34,928 nt of DNA from Enterovibrio norvegicus DSM 15893 (lineage in GTDB: Bacteria > Pseudomonadota > Gammaproteobacteria > Enterobacterales > Vibrionaceae), in assembly GCF_900115495.1 (NCBI RefSeq), contig NZ_FOWR01000050.1, forward strand, positions 1 through 34,928, given 5' to 3'. The translations under genes were made by a program, and so were the position numbers. Below, piece by piece: positions 15,604-25,124 of the stretch (position 1 is the stretch's first letter; every line of letters begins with the position of its first letter). A model generated the notes under the pieces. It was not told where the DNA came from. It did no database searches and was given only the letters and a program-made list of their open reading frames with translations.

Positions 15604-16425
15604 TTATTTCTTGGTGGCAGCCTTTAGGTTGACCACGAACTCACCGAGTTCTTTGAGCATGGTTGGCTCATCATCGACATTGCGTTCAATGATTTTGACA
15701 ACGGCAGAGCCTGAAATGGCACCCGCTGCACCTGCCGTGATAGCTTCTTTTACTTGTGACGGCTCGGAAATACCGAAACCGAGAAGTGGACGAGGCGCAC
15801 CGTAATCGCTGAGTTTCTTCAACAAATGATCAATCGGCTGACCCGCTTTGGTTTCTGCGCCTGTTACGCCTGCACGTGATAGCAAGTACGTGTAACCGCC
15901 GCCAAGCTCTGAAATGGTTTTCAATGTGTCTTCATTGGCATTAGGTGGTGCAATGAAGATGGCATGAACCCCATGCTTTGCTGCTGAATCACGGAACTCT
16001 TTGGATTCACCCGCTGGAACATCGGCAATCAACACCGAATCCACACCGGCATCTGCGCATTTCGCGTAGAAGTTATCGATACCATTGGCGAACACTAAGT
16101 TGGCGTACATCAACAGACCCATAGGGATCTCAGGGTGGTTTTCACGCACTTGGCGAAGTATGTCGAAGCAGTTGTCAGGCGTGGTGCCAGAATCCAATGC
16201 GCGGATTGCCGCACCTTGGATCGTCGGGCCATCAGCCAATGGGTCAGAAAAAGGAATACCCAGTTCCAAAGCGTCAGCACCGTTAGCCACTAAGGTTTCA
16301 ATGATCTTTAGTGATTGCTCTGGGTTTGGATCGCCAATGGTCACGAAAGGAACGAAGGCACCTTCACCTTTGGCATCGAGGTTTTCAAACATCGCTTCAT
16401 AGCGGTGAGACAAGGTCGCAGCCAT
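15604..16425 (-). CDS. trpA: Tryptophan synthase alpha subunit
   Basis: This 273-residue TIM-barrel protein cleaves indole-3-glycerol phosphate to indole and glyceraldehyde 3-phosphate, passing indole to TrpB. Catalytic residues are in the expected motifs: Glu in [10 protein letters not shown] and Asp in [10 protein letters not shown]. The mobile loop RAGVTG and phosphate-binding GFGISEP and [12 protein letters not shown] are present. Its ATG shares one base with the trpB stop (TAATG), so translation is coupled, which suits the 1:1 alpha-beta complex. It is the last gene of the operon, followed by a terminator. Confidence 0.98.
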   Translation of the reverse strand: MAATLSHRYEAMFENLDAKGEGAFVPFVTIGDPNPEQSLKIIETLVANGADALELGIPFSDPLADGPTIQGAAIRALDSGTTPDNCFDILRQVRENHPEIPMGLLMYANLVFANGIDNFYAKCADAGVDSVLIADVPAGESKEFRDSAAKHGVHAIFIAPPNANEDTLKTISELGGGYTYLLSRAGVTGAETKAGQPIDHLLKKLSDYGAPRPLLGFGISEPSQVKEAITAGAAGAISGSAVVKIIERNVDDEPTMLKELGEFVVNLKAATKK

Positions 16426-17615
16426 TACATCACTCCTTTTTCTTTCAAAATGTCGTGCACAGTGAAGATGTCTTTGTCTCCACGACCTGACAAATTAACC
16501 ACTAACAATTGTTCTTTCTCTGGGTTCTCACGCGCCATTTTTAGGGCGTATGCCAAGGCATGAGCAGATTCTAGTGCCGGGATGATACCTTCGTGGCTCG
16601 CGAGCTCTTGGAAGGCATCGAGCGCTTCGTCATCAGTAATGGCAACGTACTCGGCGCGGCCAATGGAATTTAAGTGTGCGTGCTGAGGGCCAACAGATGG
16701 GAAGTCGAGACCTGCAGAGACTGAATAGGATTCTTCAACCTGACCATTCGGGTCTTGCATCAATGGTGATTTCATCCCGAAGAAAATACCCAGCTTGCCG
16801 TGTTTTAGTGGCGCGCCGTGTTGGTCTGTGTCCAAGCCTAAGCCCGCTGGCTCAACACCAATAAGACCCACGTCAGTTTCTTCGATGAAATCAGCAAACA
16901 TACCAATCGCATTTGAACCACCGCCTACGCAGGCAATGATGCTATCAGGCAGGCGACCTTCGCGTTCCAAAATTTGTTGTTTGGTTTCTTCACCAATCAT
17001 TTTTTGGAATTCACGAACGATGGTCGGGAAAGGGTGAGGACCCGCAGCCGTGCCGAGCAGGTAATGTGCTTCGTCATAGCTTGCAGACCAGTCGCGTAGC
17101 GCTTCGTTACAGGCATCTTTCAGGGTTGAAGAGCCTGAATGAACAGGAATCACTTCTGCGCCCATTAGCTTCATGCGGAATACATTCGGGCTTTGACGTT
17201 CTACGTCTTTTGCGCCCATGTAAACGCGGCATTTCAAATCAAGCAGTGCACAAGCCAGTGCTGTTGCCACACCGTGTTGACCCGCACCCGTTTCAGCGAT
17301 GATCTCTTTCTTGCCCATGCGTTTCGCGAGCAGTGCCTGACCCAACACCTGATTGGTTTTATGCGCACCACCGTGAAGTAAGTCTTCACGCTTTAGGTAC
17401 AGCTTGGTTTTGGTGCCTTTGGTAAGGTTGCGCGTTAGCGTCAATGCGGTTGGGCGACCTGCATATTCTTCCAGAAGGCCAATAAATTCCTTCTGAAATT
17501 CGGGGTCACTTTGCGCATCAGTAAACGCTTGTTCTAGCTGGTCCAGTGCTGGAACCAAGATTTGTGGTACGTACTGACCACCAAATTCGCCGAAGTAGGC
17601 ATTCAACTTAGTCAT
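16425..17615 (-). CDS. trpB: Tryptophan synthase beta chain
   Basis: This 396-residue PLP enzyme condenses indole with serine to form tryptophan. The PLP lysine is in [20 protein letters not shown], the catalytic Glu in [13 protein letters not shown], and the phosphate-binding loop is [10 protein letters not shown]. The opening [14 protein letters not shown] and the length match TrpB1. It begins nine bases after trpCF and overlaps trpA by one base. Confidence 0.99.
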   Translation of the reverse strand: MTKLNAYFGEFGGQYVPQILVPALDQLEQAFTDAQSDPEFQKEFIGLLEEYAGRPTALTLTRNLTKGTKTKLYLKREDLLHGGAHKTNQVLGQALLAKRMGKKEIIAETGAGQHGVATALACALLDLKCRVYMGAKDVERQSPNVFRMKLMGAEVIPVHSGSSTLKDACNEALRDWSASYDEAHYLLGTAAGPHPFPTIVREFQKMIGEETKQQILEREGRLPDSIIACVGGGSNAIGMFADFIEETDVGLIGVEPAGLGLDTDQHGAPLKHGKLGIFFGMKSPLMQDPNGQVEESYSVSAGLDFPSVGPQHAHLNSIGRAEYVAITDDEALDAFQELASHEGIIPALESAHALAYALKMARENPEKEQLLVVNLSGRGDKDIFTVHDILKEKGVM

Positions 17616-17624
17616 AACTGTCCT

Positions 17625-18992
17625 TTAGTAATCTCTAAGCGCTGAGAATGCAGCGTCCAATTTTTGTTTATCTTTGATACCCGGCGCGCTTTCGACGCCA
17701 GAGTTAAAATCAAGTCCTGCGCAGCCCAGTTGTGCTGCGTCTTTTGCGTTTTCTTGCGAAAGGCCACCTGCGATCATCACGGTGTCTTTGCGATCCTCTG
17801 GAATGAGAGACCAATCAAACGCTTGGCCTGTTCCGCCGCTTTGAGTGCCCACACGGCTGTCGAACAGATTTCTGTCGGCATTAGCCTCAAGCGCAGGTGC
17901 GGTATCGCTCACGCCGTGGGCTTTCCAAATCTGCGTATTACTTGGCAAGGCGTCACGCAACGCTTTCACGTAGTCACCGTCTTCATTGCCATGAAGCTGA
18001 ACTGCTGACAGTGACAATGCGTTTGCTGTCTCAGCAACGTCTGATAATTCATGATTTTGGAACACACCCACGTAAGCGAGAGGTGCGCCTTCCATGACTT
18101 TTCGTGCCGCATCCACATCCACAAAGCGCGGTGATTTTTCAACGAAAATGAGTCCACCGTAGTTGGCATAGGCGTCGTAAGCGGCTTTTGCATCTTCTGC
18201 ACGTGTCAAACCGCAGACCTTGTTGTCACCGTAAAGTACACGACGTACAGCACGTTCAACATCGTCTTCAGACATTAACGAGCTACCAATCAAGAAGCCG
18301 TTGGCGAAAGGTGCAAGCCCACGTACTTGTTGATGGGTATAGATACCTGATTCTGAAATCACGATGGTGTCTTCAGACAAACGCGGCGCGAGCTCTTTCG
18401 TACGGTTTAGGTCGATGCTTAGATCGCGCAAGTTGCGGTTATTAATACCAACAACCTTGGCTTTTAGCGCAATGGCACGTTCCAGTTCTTCTTCGTTGCT
18501 GACTTCTGTCAGCACACCGAGGTTAAGTTCATGCGCGAGTGCAGACAGTTCACGGTATTCATCGTCGTTCAGAACAGACAGCATCAATAAAATGGCATCG
18601 GCTTGATGAAAACGCGCGAGGTAGACTTGATAAGTGTCCACCATGAAATCTTTACACAGCACTGGACAAGGCACTTGACCGCGGACTTGCGGCAGAAAGT
18701 CAAAGTTACCTTGGAAGTACTTTTCATCTGTTAGGACAGAAATCGCTGCGGCATGGTTGCCGTATACGCTGGCGATGTAATCCAAGTCGAAGTCATCGCG
18801 GATCAGACCTTTTGATGGTGAGGCCTTTTTGCACTCCAAGATAAACTTGGCGGGCTTGCCTGAAAGCGCATCATAAAAGCTGCGATCACTTGGGACGACT
18901 TCATTGATGAAGCTCGCTAGCGGCTGTGCCGCCTTGCGCGCTTCAATCCAAATGCGTTTATCCGCAACAATTTTTGCTAATACCGTTTCCAT
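17625..18992 (-). CDS. trpCF: Bifunctional indole-3-glycerol phosphate synthase / phosphoribosylanthranilate isomerase
   Basis: This 455-residue fusion catalyses two successive steps. Residues 1 to about 255 form the IGPS domain, with ILECKKASPSKG, VLCKDFMVD, INNRNL and SESGIYT. From about 256 the PRAI domain has its catalytic Cys in KVCGLT, then VQLHGNE, AGGLSQENA and DFNSGVES. This fused arrangement is the one known from enteric and Vibrio trp operons. Its ATG shares one base with the trpD stop (TAATG), indicating coupled translation. In E. coli nomenclature the fusion is called trpC. Confidence 0.98.
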   Translation of the reverse strand: METVLAKIVADKRIWIEARKAAQPLASFINEVVPSDRSFYDALSGKPAKFILECKKASPSKGLIRDDFDLDYIASVYGNHAAAISVLTDEKYFQGNFDFLPQVRGQVPCPVLCKDFMVDTYQVYLARFHQADAILLMLSVLNDDEYRELSALAHELNLGVLTEVSNEEELERAIALKAKVVGINNRNLRDLSIDLNRTKELAPRLSEDTIVISESGIYTHQQVRGLAPFANGFLIGSSLMSEDDVERAVRRVLYGDNKVCGLTRAEDAKAAYDAYANYGGLIFVEKSPRFVDVDAARKVMEGAPLAYVGVFQNHELSDVAETANALSLSAVQLHGNEDGDYVKALRDALPSNTQIWKAHGVSDTAPALEANADRNLFDSRVGTQSGGTGQAFDWSLIPEDRKDTVMIAGGLSQENAKDAAQLGCAGLDFNSGVESAPGIKDKQKLDAAFSALRDY

Positions 18993-19993
18993 TAGTTGCT
19001 CCGTGACGCAAGTTGCTGAACGAGTTCGAAGGGCTTTCCGCTGCTCATCACATCCAACGCTCTTTGTGTGTTGGCTTTTAGATCTTCATGACCGAACAGG
19101 CGAAGCAGAAGTGCAACGTTAACGGCAACCGCGCTTTGCTGTGCTTCTGTCCCTTTGCCTTGTAAGATCTGTGTGATGATTTCCCGGTTCTCTTCTGGCG
19201 TGCCCCCTTCGATGGATTTGAGAGGGTGGGTATTAACGCCAAAATCTTCTGGTGTCAGAGTGTATTCGGTGATCACGCCATCTTTAATTTCAGCCACGGT
19301 GGTTTCACCGTGAATTGCGACTTCATCTAGCCCGCTACCGTGGACAACCGCAGCGCGTTTTAGGCCAAGGGTTTTGATGGTTTCTGCAATCGGCCTTACT
19401 AAGGCTTTGTCATAGACACCCATCAATTCCAGCGTTGGTTTTGCAGGGTTAATTAATGGGCCTAACAAATTAAAGATGGTGCGCGTTTTCATGGTTTGAC
19501 GAACAGGCATCGCGTGGCGAACACCGCTGTGGTATTGCGGGGCGAACAAGAAGCATACGCCCAAATCATCCAATGCGCCGCGTGCCGTTTCTGGGCTCAT
19601 AGCCAAATCAATACCAAACGCAGCCAGCAAGTCGGAAGAACCAGATTTGCTCGATACGCCACGGTTACCGTGCTTGGCAACTTTTACACCACAGGCTGCG
19701 GCAACAAAGGCGGCGGTGGTAGAAATGTTGATGGAGTTAGAGCCGTCACCGCCAGTGCCAACAATGTCAGCGAAATCATAATCTGGTGAAGGGAACGGGT
19801 TTGCATTTTCCGTTAATGCAGATGCCGCGCCCGCGATTTCTTCTGGTGTTTCGCCTTTAATTTTTAGCGACGTTAATGTCGCGGCCAACAGGATAGGGTC
19901 CATTTCACCTTTGATAATGGTGTCGAACAGCTGATGGCTTTCTTCACGAGACAGAGATGCTTGTTCGTAAAGCTTATTAATAATTGCGTCCAT
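18992..19993 (-). CDS. trpD: Anthranilate phosphoribosyltransferase
   Basis: This 333-residue enzyme transfers phosphoribose from PRPP to anthranilate. The start is set at [14 protein letters not shown] (19993), where AGGAG lies upstream; an in-frame ATG at 20018-20020 overlaps the trpG stop and lacks a site. The PRPP-binding loop [29 protein letters not shown], and the anthranilate-site region [18 protein letters not shown] are all present. It is separate from trpG, unlike the E. coli TrpGD fusion; the gap is about 26 bases. Confidence 0.97.
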   Translation of the reverse strand: MDAIINKLYEQASLSREESHQLFDTIIKGEMDPILLAATLTSLKIKGETPEEIAGAASALTENANPFPSPDYDFADIVGTGGDGSNSINISTTAAFVAAACGVKVAKHGNRGVSSKSGSSDLLAAFGIDLAMSPETARGALDDLGVCFLFAPQYHSGVRHAMPVRQTMKTRTIFNLLGPLINPAKPTLELMGVYDKALVRPIAETIKTLGLKRAAVVHGSGLDEVAIHGETTVAEIKDGVITEYTLTPEDFGVNTHPLKSIEGGTPEENREIITQILQGKGTEAQQSAVAVNVALLLRLFGHEDLKANTQRALDVMSSGKPFELVQQLASRSN

Positions 19994-20019
19994 GTTTACT
20001 CTCCTTGTCTTGTCGTCCA

Positions 20020-20619
20020 TCAGCGCGGTTGTGTCGCCCAGTTGATTGTATTTGTCAGAAGGTCTGCGCCTTTCGTTGTTAAAATTGACTCTGGATGGAA
20101 TTGGAAACCGACCACGCGATCTGCGTCGTTCACGACTGCCATGACTAAGCCTTCCACATCCGCAATCACATCCAGTGAATCCGGCACCTTGGTGGCAACC
20201 AACGAGTGGTAGCGTGCAATGGTGAGCGGGCTTTCAATGTCGCCAAATACGGCATGGGCGTTATGTGTCATCTGGGATGCTTTTCCGTGAACGATTTCAC
20301 CTGCGCCAGCAACCACACCGCCATAAGCTTCTGTGATGGCTTGTTGGCCAAGACAAATACCAATCATTGGCACTTTGCCTTTCAGTTTTTGGATCAGTGC
20401 AGGCATACAGCCTGCTTCTGATGGCGCACCCGGGCCAGGGGACAGCACCACAACAGGGTTAGTGAGATCACTAACGGCTTGCTCAATTTGCTCTGCGGAC
20501 AAACTGTTGCGGTATATCTTCACGGGATAACCCAATGAACGAAACTGATCGACCAAGTTATATGTGAAAGAGTCGAAGTTATCGATCAGCACGATGTGTG
20601 CATTCATGGCTTGGCTCAT
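20020..20619 (-). CDS. trpG: Anthranilate synthase component II (glutamine amidotransferase)
   Basis: This 199-residue class I amidotransferase supplies ammonia to TrpE. The catalytic Cys is in GICLGQQAI, the His-Glu pair in FQFHPES, and the oxyanion-strand motif is [13 protein letters not shown] perfect AGGAGGTG lies six bases before the ATG at 20619. That ATG overlaps the trpE stop (ATGA), so TrpE and TrpG are coupled in a ratio suited to their complex. It might also act as PabA for folate synthesis; that cannot be judged here. Confidence 0.97.
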   Translation of the reverse strand: MSQAMNAHIVLIDNFDSFTYNLVDQFRSLGYPVKIYRNSLSAEQIEQAVSDLTNPVVVLSPGPGAPSEAGCMPALIQKLKGKVPMIGICLGQQAITEAYGGVVAGAGEIVHGKASQMTHNAHAVFGDIESPLTIARYHSLVATKVPDSLDVIADVEGLVMAVVNDADRVVGFQFHPESILTTKGADLLTNTINWATQPR

Positions 20620-22199
20620 TGTGCACCTCCTGAGTGTGCTGCTCGAATTGCTGTCAATACAGCTTGCGCTTTTCCGCGTGTTTCATCGGCTTCGGCTTGA
20701 GGCACAGAGTCGAACACCACACCGGCACCAGCTTGCACCTGTGCAATACCATCTTCAACATACGCAGAGCGGATCACGATACAAGTATCCATATCGCCAT
20801 GGCCTGTGAGGTAGCCAACAGCACCGCCATAACTACCACGACGACGTTTTTCGAATTGACGAATGAGCTGCATGGCACGGATTTTTGGTGCGCCCGTTAA
20901 GGTGCCCATGTTCATGCATGCTTGATACGCGTGCAGCGCATCGAGATCGTTACGCAGTTGGCCAACAACACGAGACACCAGGTGCATGACGTGGCTGTAA
21001 CGGTCAACTTGAAGAAGGTCTGACACATAACGCGTGCCTGGTTCGCTGATACGAGCCACGTCATTACGCGCCAAATCTACAAGCATCATGTGCTCGGCTT
21101 TTTCTTTGGTGTCGTTTCGCAGCTCGAGTTCGATACGGCCGTCTAGGTCCAAGTTAATTGAACCGTTTGGATTCTTACCGCGAGGGCGTGTGCCTGCAAT
21201 CGGGTAAATTTCCACTTGGTTGGTGTCTTTGCTGTATTTCAGTGCACTTTCTGGTGATGCGCCAAACAGGGTGAATTCGCTGTCATGCATGTAGAACATG
21301 TACGGGCTAGGGTTGCCTTGTTTGAGTTTCAAATACGCATTCAGTGGGGAAGGGCAAGGCAGTGTGAATCGGCGGCTAGGCACGACCTGAAACACGTCAC
21401 CTCTAACGACATATTCTTTGAGCGTGTCGACGGCCTGACAGAAATCCTCGTCACTGATAGAGACATCGATACCATTATCTTCGACCTGCTGCGCGACCGG
21501 CATTGCTGTTGGGTTCAAACAGCTCTCTTTGATGGCTTGAAGTCGACGACTCAAATCAAAGTAGGTTTGTGTGGTGTCGTCACCTCCAAAGAGGGTGCCT
21601 TGCAATTTTGCTTGGCGACGTTGGTGGTCAATGACCAATAGCGTTTCAGCAACATAGAAAAGGAAGTCAGGGCAGCGATTGCTTTCTTCTGCTTCTGGAA
21701 GGGGCTCAAACTGCGCCACCAGATCATAGGCAAAAAGGCCACCGATCATGAGCGCTTCATCGGGTTGCCCTTCAAGCTTGAAAGCATGTTGAATAAGGCG
21801 AAGTGCATCAAACGGCGAAGGCTGGCGCAAGCGCGCATCTTCATCCAGTGTTCGATCTTCTTCCGAAAAATGAAGTGTCAGCATGTTGCCATCGCGCTCA
21901 CGACAAATCGCGATACCTTGATGATCAATCTGGGCTTCAACGGCATTCAATACATTGTTGCCGTTTTCCGATTTTGCTTCGAGTTCGACAATGCGGCCGC
22001 GGCAAACAATGCGGACTGCAGCATCCACCAGCATCAGACTTTTTAGATCCTGCTTTGAATCAATCTCGGCAGATTCTAGAAGTAGACTGTGTGGGCGGTC
22101 CTGACAGACTGCGGCATATAATTCAGTCGGAGCGGCGACGTACGGCACATCCAAGCTCAGTACGTCTAATTCGCCTTGTTTTAAAGCGTGGTTTTTCAC
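20616..22199 (-). CDS. trpE: Anthranilate synthase component I
   Basis: This 527-residue enzyme converts chorismate to anthranilate using ammonia from TrpG. The N-terminal LLLESAEI (from residue 39) is the tryptophan feedback-inhibition element known from enteric TrpE. The chorismate-binding domain shows [44 protein letters not shown] and [10 protein letters not shown]. It starts with GTG, and that codon overlaps the stop of the DAHP synthase gene (GTGA). The site AGGGAG is embedded in the end of the upstream gene. The gene is therefore second in the operon, after a DAHP synthase, which is unusual compared with E. coli. Confidence 0.98.
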   Translation of the reverse strand: MKNHALKQGELDVLSLDVPYVAAPTELYAAVCQDRPHSLLLESAEIDSKQDLKSLMLVDAAVRIVCRGRIVELEAKSENGNNVLNAVEAQIDHQGIAICRERDGNMLTLHFSEEDRTLDEDARLRQPSPFDALRLIQHAFKLEGQPDEALMIGGLFAYDLVAQFEPLPEAEESNRCPDFLFYVAETLLVIDHQRRQAKLQGTLFGGDDTTQTYFDLSRRLQAIKESCLNPTAMPVAQQVEDNGIDVSISDEDFCQAVDTLKEYVVRGDVFQVVPSRRFTLPCPSPLNAYLKLKQGNPSPYMFYMHDSEFTLFGASPESALKYSKDTNQVEIYPIAGTRPRGKNPNGSINLDLDGRIELELRNDTKEKAEHMMLVDLARNDVARISEPGTRYVSDLLQVDRYSHVMHLVSRVVGQLRNDLDALHAYQACMNMGTLTGAPKIRAMQLIRQFEKRRRGSYGGAVGYLTGHGDMDTCIVIRSAYVEDGIAQVQAGAGVVFDSVPQAEADETRGKAQAVLTAIRAAHSGGAQ

Positions 22200-23209
22200 A
22201 GCGTTCTCCCTGCTGCTTCAACAAATGGTTTTAGTTCCTGCATTAATTGCGCGAACATGTCTCCAGTGAGCGCTTGATGACCATCGGACAGTGCTTCCGC
22301 AGGGTTTAGGTGGCTTTCGACGATAATACCGTCGGCCCCCACTGCGGCGGCGGCACGTGAAAGAGGAATAACCAATTCACGCACACCCGTTCCATGGCTT
22401 GGATCCACGACAACTGGCAGGTGGCTGCGTTGCTTTATGTAGGCGACTGCATTTAAGTCCAGCGTATTGCGCGTTGCAGTCTCGTAAGTGCGGATACCAC
22501 GTTCACAAAGGATAATGTTCGGGTTGCCAGCATCATAGATATATTCAGCCGCTAGCAACAGTTCCTCGATAGTGGCGGAAAGTCCGCGTTTTAACAAGAC
22601 TGGTTTGCCTGTTTCGCCAACTGCTTTTAACAATCCGTAGTTTTGCATATTACGCGCGCCAATTTGAAGGCAATCAATGTATTCACAAAGTGAATCTACC
22701 TGACTGACTTCCATCACCTCTGAGACGGTCGGCATGCCTGTTGCGTCACTGGCTTGTTTAAGCAGTTTCAGTCCTTCAACGCCCATGCCTTGGAAATCAT
22801 AGGGACTGGTTCGAGGTTTATATGCACCGCCTCGAAGCGCAGCGGCGCCATGGCTTTTTACAACCTCGGCGACAGACAGCAATTGCTGTTCTGATTCAAC
22901 AGAGCAAGGGCCGGCAATAACTGCAAATTTGCCCCCGCCGATCGACATATTACCAATACGTACAACCGTGTTGTGAGCTTGTACTTCGCGGGAGACCATT
23001 TTGTATTTGGATAAGATGGGTTTAACTTCTTCTACTAATGGGTCGCTCTCTATATGGAGTTTCTGCAATACCCGCTCATCACCCAACGCACCCAAAACGA
23101 TGCGTTCAACACCAGGCATAAACAAAGGTTTCAGACCCGCTTGTTCTATTTTGCCCAGAATCACTTTTGCTTGCCGCTCGGTAGCGTGGGGTTTTAATAC
23201 GATGATCAT
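22196..23209 (-). CDS. aroF: 3-deoxy-7-phosphoheptulonate (DAHP) synthase, type I-beta, with N-terminal regulatory domain
   Basis: This 337-residue enzyme condenses phosphoenolpyruvate and erythrose 4-phosphate, the first step of the shikimate pathway. The start is set at [13 protein letters not shown] (23209), with AGGA upstream; this matches the Thermotoga/Bacillus-type opening, and an ATG at 23254 gives an unlikely extension. Residues 1 to about 70 form the ferredoxin-like (ACT-like) regulatory domain. The barrel follows, with [59 protein letters not shown] and VVDPSHGTG. It differs from the AroF/G/H type I-alpha enzymes of E. coli. It is the first structural gene after the trp attenuator and overlaps trpE by four bases, so it should be made under tryptophan control. 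Confidence 0.93.
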   Translation of the reverse strand: MIIVLKPHATERQAKVILGKIEQAGLKPLFMPGVERIVLGALGDERVLQKLHIESDPLVEEVKPILSKYKMVSREVQAHNTVVRIGNMSIGGGKFAVIAGPCSVESEQQLLSVAEVVKSHGAAALRGGAYKPRTSPYDFQGMGVEGLKLLKQASDATGMPTVSEVMEVSQVDSLCEYIDCLQIGARNMQNYGLLKAVGETGKPVLLKRGLSATIEELLLAAEYIYDAGNPNIILCERGIRTYETATRNTLDLNAVAYIKQRSHLPVVVDPSHGTGVRELVIPLSRAAAAVGADGIIVESHLNPAEALSDGHQALTGDMFAQLMQELKPFVEAAGRTL

Positions 23210-23282
23210 GTTAAAAATCCTTTTTGGTGCCGCCACCTTCGATAAGGTGCTCAATACGTTCTGGGCGGTAAAATGTAGATAT

Positions 23283-23305
23283 AAAAAAACCCGCTATCTG
23301 CGGGC
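23283..23305 (-). terminator. trp attenuator terminator (segments 3:4)
   Basis: On the minus strand the stem CCCGC / GCGGG has loop AGATA and is followed by seven Ts (23289 down to 23283). Segment 3, GCCCGC (23305-23300), can instead pair perfectly with segment 2, GCGGGC (23349-23344), to form the antiterminator. Segment 1:2 can pair as CACTCCC with GGG-AGTG (23360 down to about 23340). This is a complete four-segment attenuator between trpL and the DAHP synthase gene. Confidence 0.92.
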
Positions 23306-23348
23306 TTGGTGACGTCTTTCCGTTAGGTACAACTCATCACACTGCCCG

Positions 23349-23411
23349 CTATAGGGAGTGCCACCACCAGTTAATCATTACTGTTTGTCGAGTGAGGTTA
23401 TGCTGTACCAT
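23349..23411 (-). CDS. trpL: trp operon leader peptide
   Basis: This 20-codon open frame on the minus strand ends in ...VMINWWWHSL and contains three tandem TGG (Trp) codons at 23361-23369. The stop TAG (23349-23351) lies within the start of attenuator segment 2, as expected for ribosome-position sensing. The ATG at 23411 is about 30 bases from the predicted transcript start, similar to E. coli trpL. An in-frame ATG at 23426 would give 25 residues; neither has a strong ribosome-binding site. When charged tRNA-Trp is scarce, the ribosome stalls at the Trp codons, favouring the 2:3 antiterminator. Confidence 0.9.
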   Translation of the reverse strand: MVQHNLTRQTVMINWWWHSL

Positions 23412-23440
23412 GATGACGTTATCCATTTGTGTTCGTAATC

Positions 23441-23476
23441 GTGTACTAGTTAACTAGTGTATGGTGATAATGTCAA
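23441..23476 (-). promoter_or_regulatory. trp promoter with overlapping TrpR operator
   Basis: On the minus strand, TTGACA (23476-23471) is followed after 17 bases by TTAACT (23453-23448), the same hexamers as in the E. coli trp promoter. The palindrome ACTAGTTAACTAGT (23445-23458) covers the -10 region and matches the core TrpR operator. Repression by Trp-loaded TrpR is expected. The start of the divergent rnm gene is only about 20 bases beyond the -35 box. Confidence 0.93.
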
Positions 23477-23497
23477 GCAACGAATTGAAGAAAATTA

Positions 23498-24373
23498 ATG
23501 CTATTTGATCTCCACAGCCACACCACGGCGTCTGACGGACGCTTCAGCCCTGCAGAACTGGTAAAGCGCGCGGTCGATTTTCGCGTCCAAGTGCTTGCGA
23601 TCACAGATCACGATACTGTCGCAGGCATTGAACCTGCTAAGCAGGCGGTGCTTGAAGCTGATCTTCCTTTGCATATTGTCAATGGCATTGAAATTTCTAC
23701 CGTTTGGCAAAACAAAGACATCCACATTGTTGGATTGAACATTGATCTTGATTCTCCAGAGCTGAATGCGCTGATTGCGCAACAAGCTGAACGGCGAGAT
23801 GTCCGTGCAGAACAAATCGCCGAGCGTTTGGAAAAGCACCGCATGCCAGGCGCATTGGAAGGTGCAAAAGCCTTAGCGGGTGATGTGCCACTGACTCGCG
23901 CGCATTTTGCGCGCTGGATGGTCGAACAAGGTCATGTGAAGAACATGCAAGCCGTGTTTAAGAAATACCTGACGCGCGGCAACCCAGGTTATGTGCCGCC
24001 AAATTGGTGCACGATCGCAGAAGCTGTTGATGTTATTCACAAAGCGGGAGGGCAGGCAGTGATTGCACACCCAGGTCGCTATAAACTGACAGCGAAATGG
24101 TTAAAACGCTTGTTAGAAGCATTTAAAGAAGCAGGTGGAGACGGGATGGAAATTGTCCAGCCTCAACAATCTCCAGTCGAACGTCGACAACTTGCTGACT
24201 ATGCTATTCATTATGGATTGCTGGTATCCCAAGGTTCTGACTTCCACTACCCGTCGCCATGGCTTGAGCTTGGGCGCAATTTGTACCTGCCAAAGGGGTG
24301 CGAAGGGGTGTGGGAAAGTTGGACACTACCAGTCATTGAAAGGGCAGAGGTAAGCCCAGAGGAGGAAAAGTGA
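23498..24373 (+). CDS. rnm: PHP-domain 5'-3' exoribonuclease RNase AM (YciV/TrpH)
   Basis: This 291-residue PHP-family metal-dependent phosphoesterase is known in E. coli to trim 5' ends of 23S, 16S and 5S rRNA and to act on 3',5'-nucleotide bisphosphates. Metal-binding motifs are visible: [11 protein letters not shown] (His6, His8), ITDHDT, NGIEIS, IAHPGRY and GSDFHYP. The length is normal. It is transcribed away from the trp operon, as in enterics. Its own promoter must lie in the short divergent region that also carries the TrpR operator. Its stop overlaps the GTG start of yciO. Confidence 0.95.
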   Translation: MLFDLHSHTTASDGRFSPAELVKRAVDFRVQVLAITDHDTVAGIEPAKQAVLEADLPLHIVNGIEISTVWQNKDIHIVGLNIDLDSPELNALIAQQAERRDVRAEQIAERLEKHRMPGALEGAKALAGDVPLTRAHFARWMVEQGHVKNMQAVFKKYLTRGNPGYVPPNWCTIAEAVDVIHKAGGQAVIAHPGRYKLTAKWLKRLLEAFKEAGGDGMEIVQPQQSPVERRQLADYAIHYGLLVSQGSDFHYPSPWLELGRNLYLPKGCEGVWESWTLPVIERAEVSPEEEK

Positions 24374-24990
24374 GCCAATTTTTTTACGTTCACCCAGAAA
24401 ATCCACAAACACGTTTGATCACGCAAGCGGTTGCCATTATTCGCAACGGCGGCGTTATCATTTATCCAACGGATTCAGGCTATGCACTGGGTTGTCAGCT
24501 TGAAAACAAATCTGCGCTAGAAAAAATCTGTCGTATTCGCCGTTTAGACGATAAGCACAATTTTACGTTGTTGTGCAGAGATTTATCTGAAATCTCCGTG
24601 TATGCGCGTGTTGATAACACGGCTTACCGTTTGATCAAAAACAACACGCCAGGGCCGTACACCTTTATCTTGAAAGCGACGAAGGAAGTGCCGCGTCGTT
24701 TGATGAACCCTAAGCGTAAAACCATTGGTATTCGCGTACCTGATAACCGCATTGCGCTCGATCTGTTGGAAGCACTTGGCGAACCGATGATGTCGACGTC
24801 GCTGATTCTTCCGGGTAACGACTTTACCGAGTCAGATCCTGAAGCGATTCGTGACCAGTTAGAGCACACCGTGGATGTGATTCTAAATGGTGGCTACCTC
24901 GGTGAGCAACCGACCACAGTCGTTGATTTCAGTGATGGAGAAGCCGAAATTCTCCGTCATGGTACAGGCGATCCTACCCCATTTCAGTAA
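24370..24990 (+). CDS. yciO: YciO, Sua5/YciO/YrdC-domain protein
   Basis: This 206-residue protein has the threonylcarbamoyl-AMP synthase fold. Characteristic features are [16 protein letters not shown], the KxR-type ligand region [34 protein letters not shown] and TIGIRVPDN. YciO is the paralogue of TsaC; the E. coli protein has weak TC-AMP synthase activity and its main role is unclear. It starts with GTG after GAGGAGG; the GTG overlaps the rnm stop (GTGA), so the two are translationally coupled. Confidence 0.95.
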   Translation: MSQFFYVHPENPQTRLITQAVAIIRNGGVIIYPTDSGYALGCQLENKSALEKICRIRRLDDKHNFTLLCRDLSEISVYARVDNTAYRLIKNNTPGPYTFILKATKEVPRRLMNPKRKTIGIRVPDNRIALDLLEALGEPMMSTSLILPGNDFTESDPEAIRDQLEHTVDVILNGGYLGEQPTTVVDFSDGEAEILRHGTGDPTPFQ

Positions 24991-25124
24991 GCTTATAGGC
25001 ATACAAAACTCATGGCGTCATTGTGCTTTTTTAGGCATAATACGCCGTTGCCTCAGATTTACGTCTGACGGCCTTTTCTTTCCGACATCGACGCCTGTGA
25101 AGGCGACAGTAAGGTAAAACGTAA

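Noticed and set aside
15461-15805. 114-codon plus-strand frame across the trp terminator
   Set aside because: It runs antisense through the trp terminator and the end of trpA; composition and lack of a start signal mark it as a shadow.
20284-22234. Many long plus-strand frames opposite trpE/trpG, one of 143 codons
   Set aside because: They are antisense shadows of genes with unmistakable catalytic motifs.
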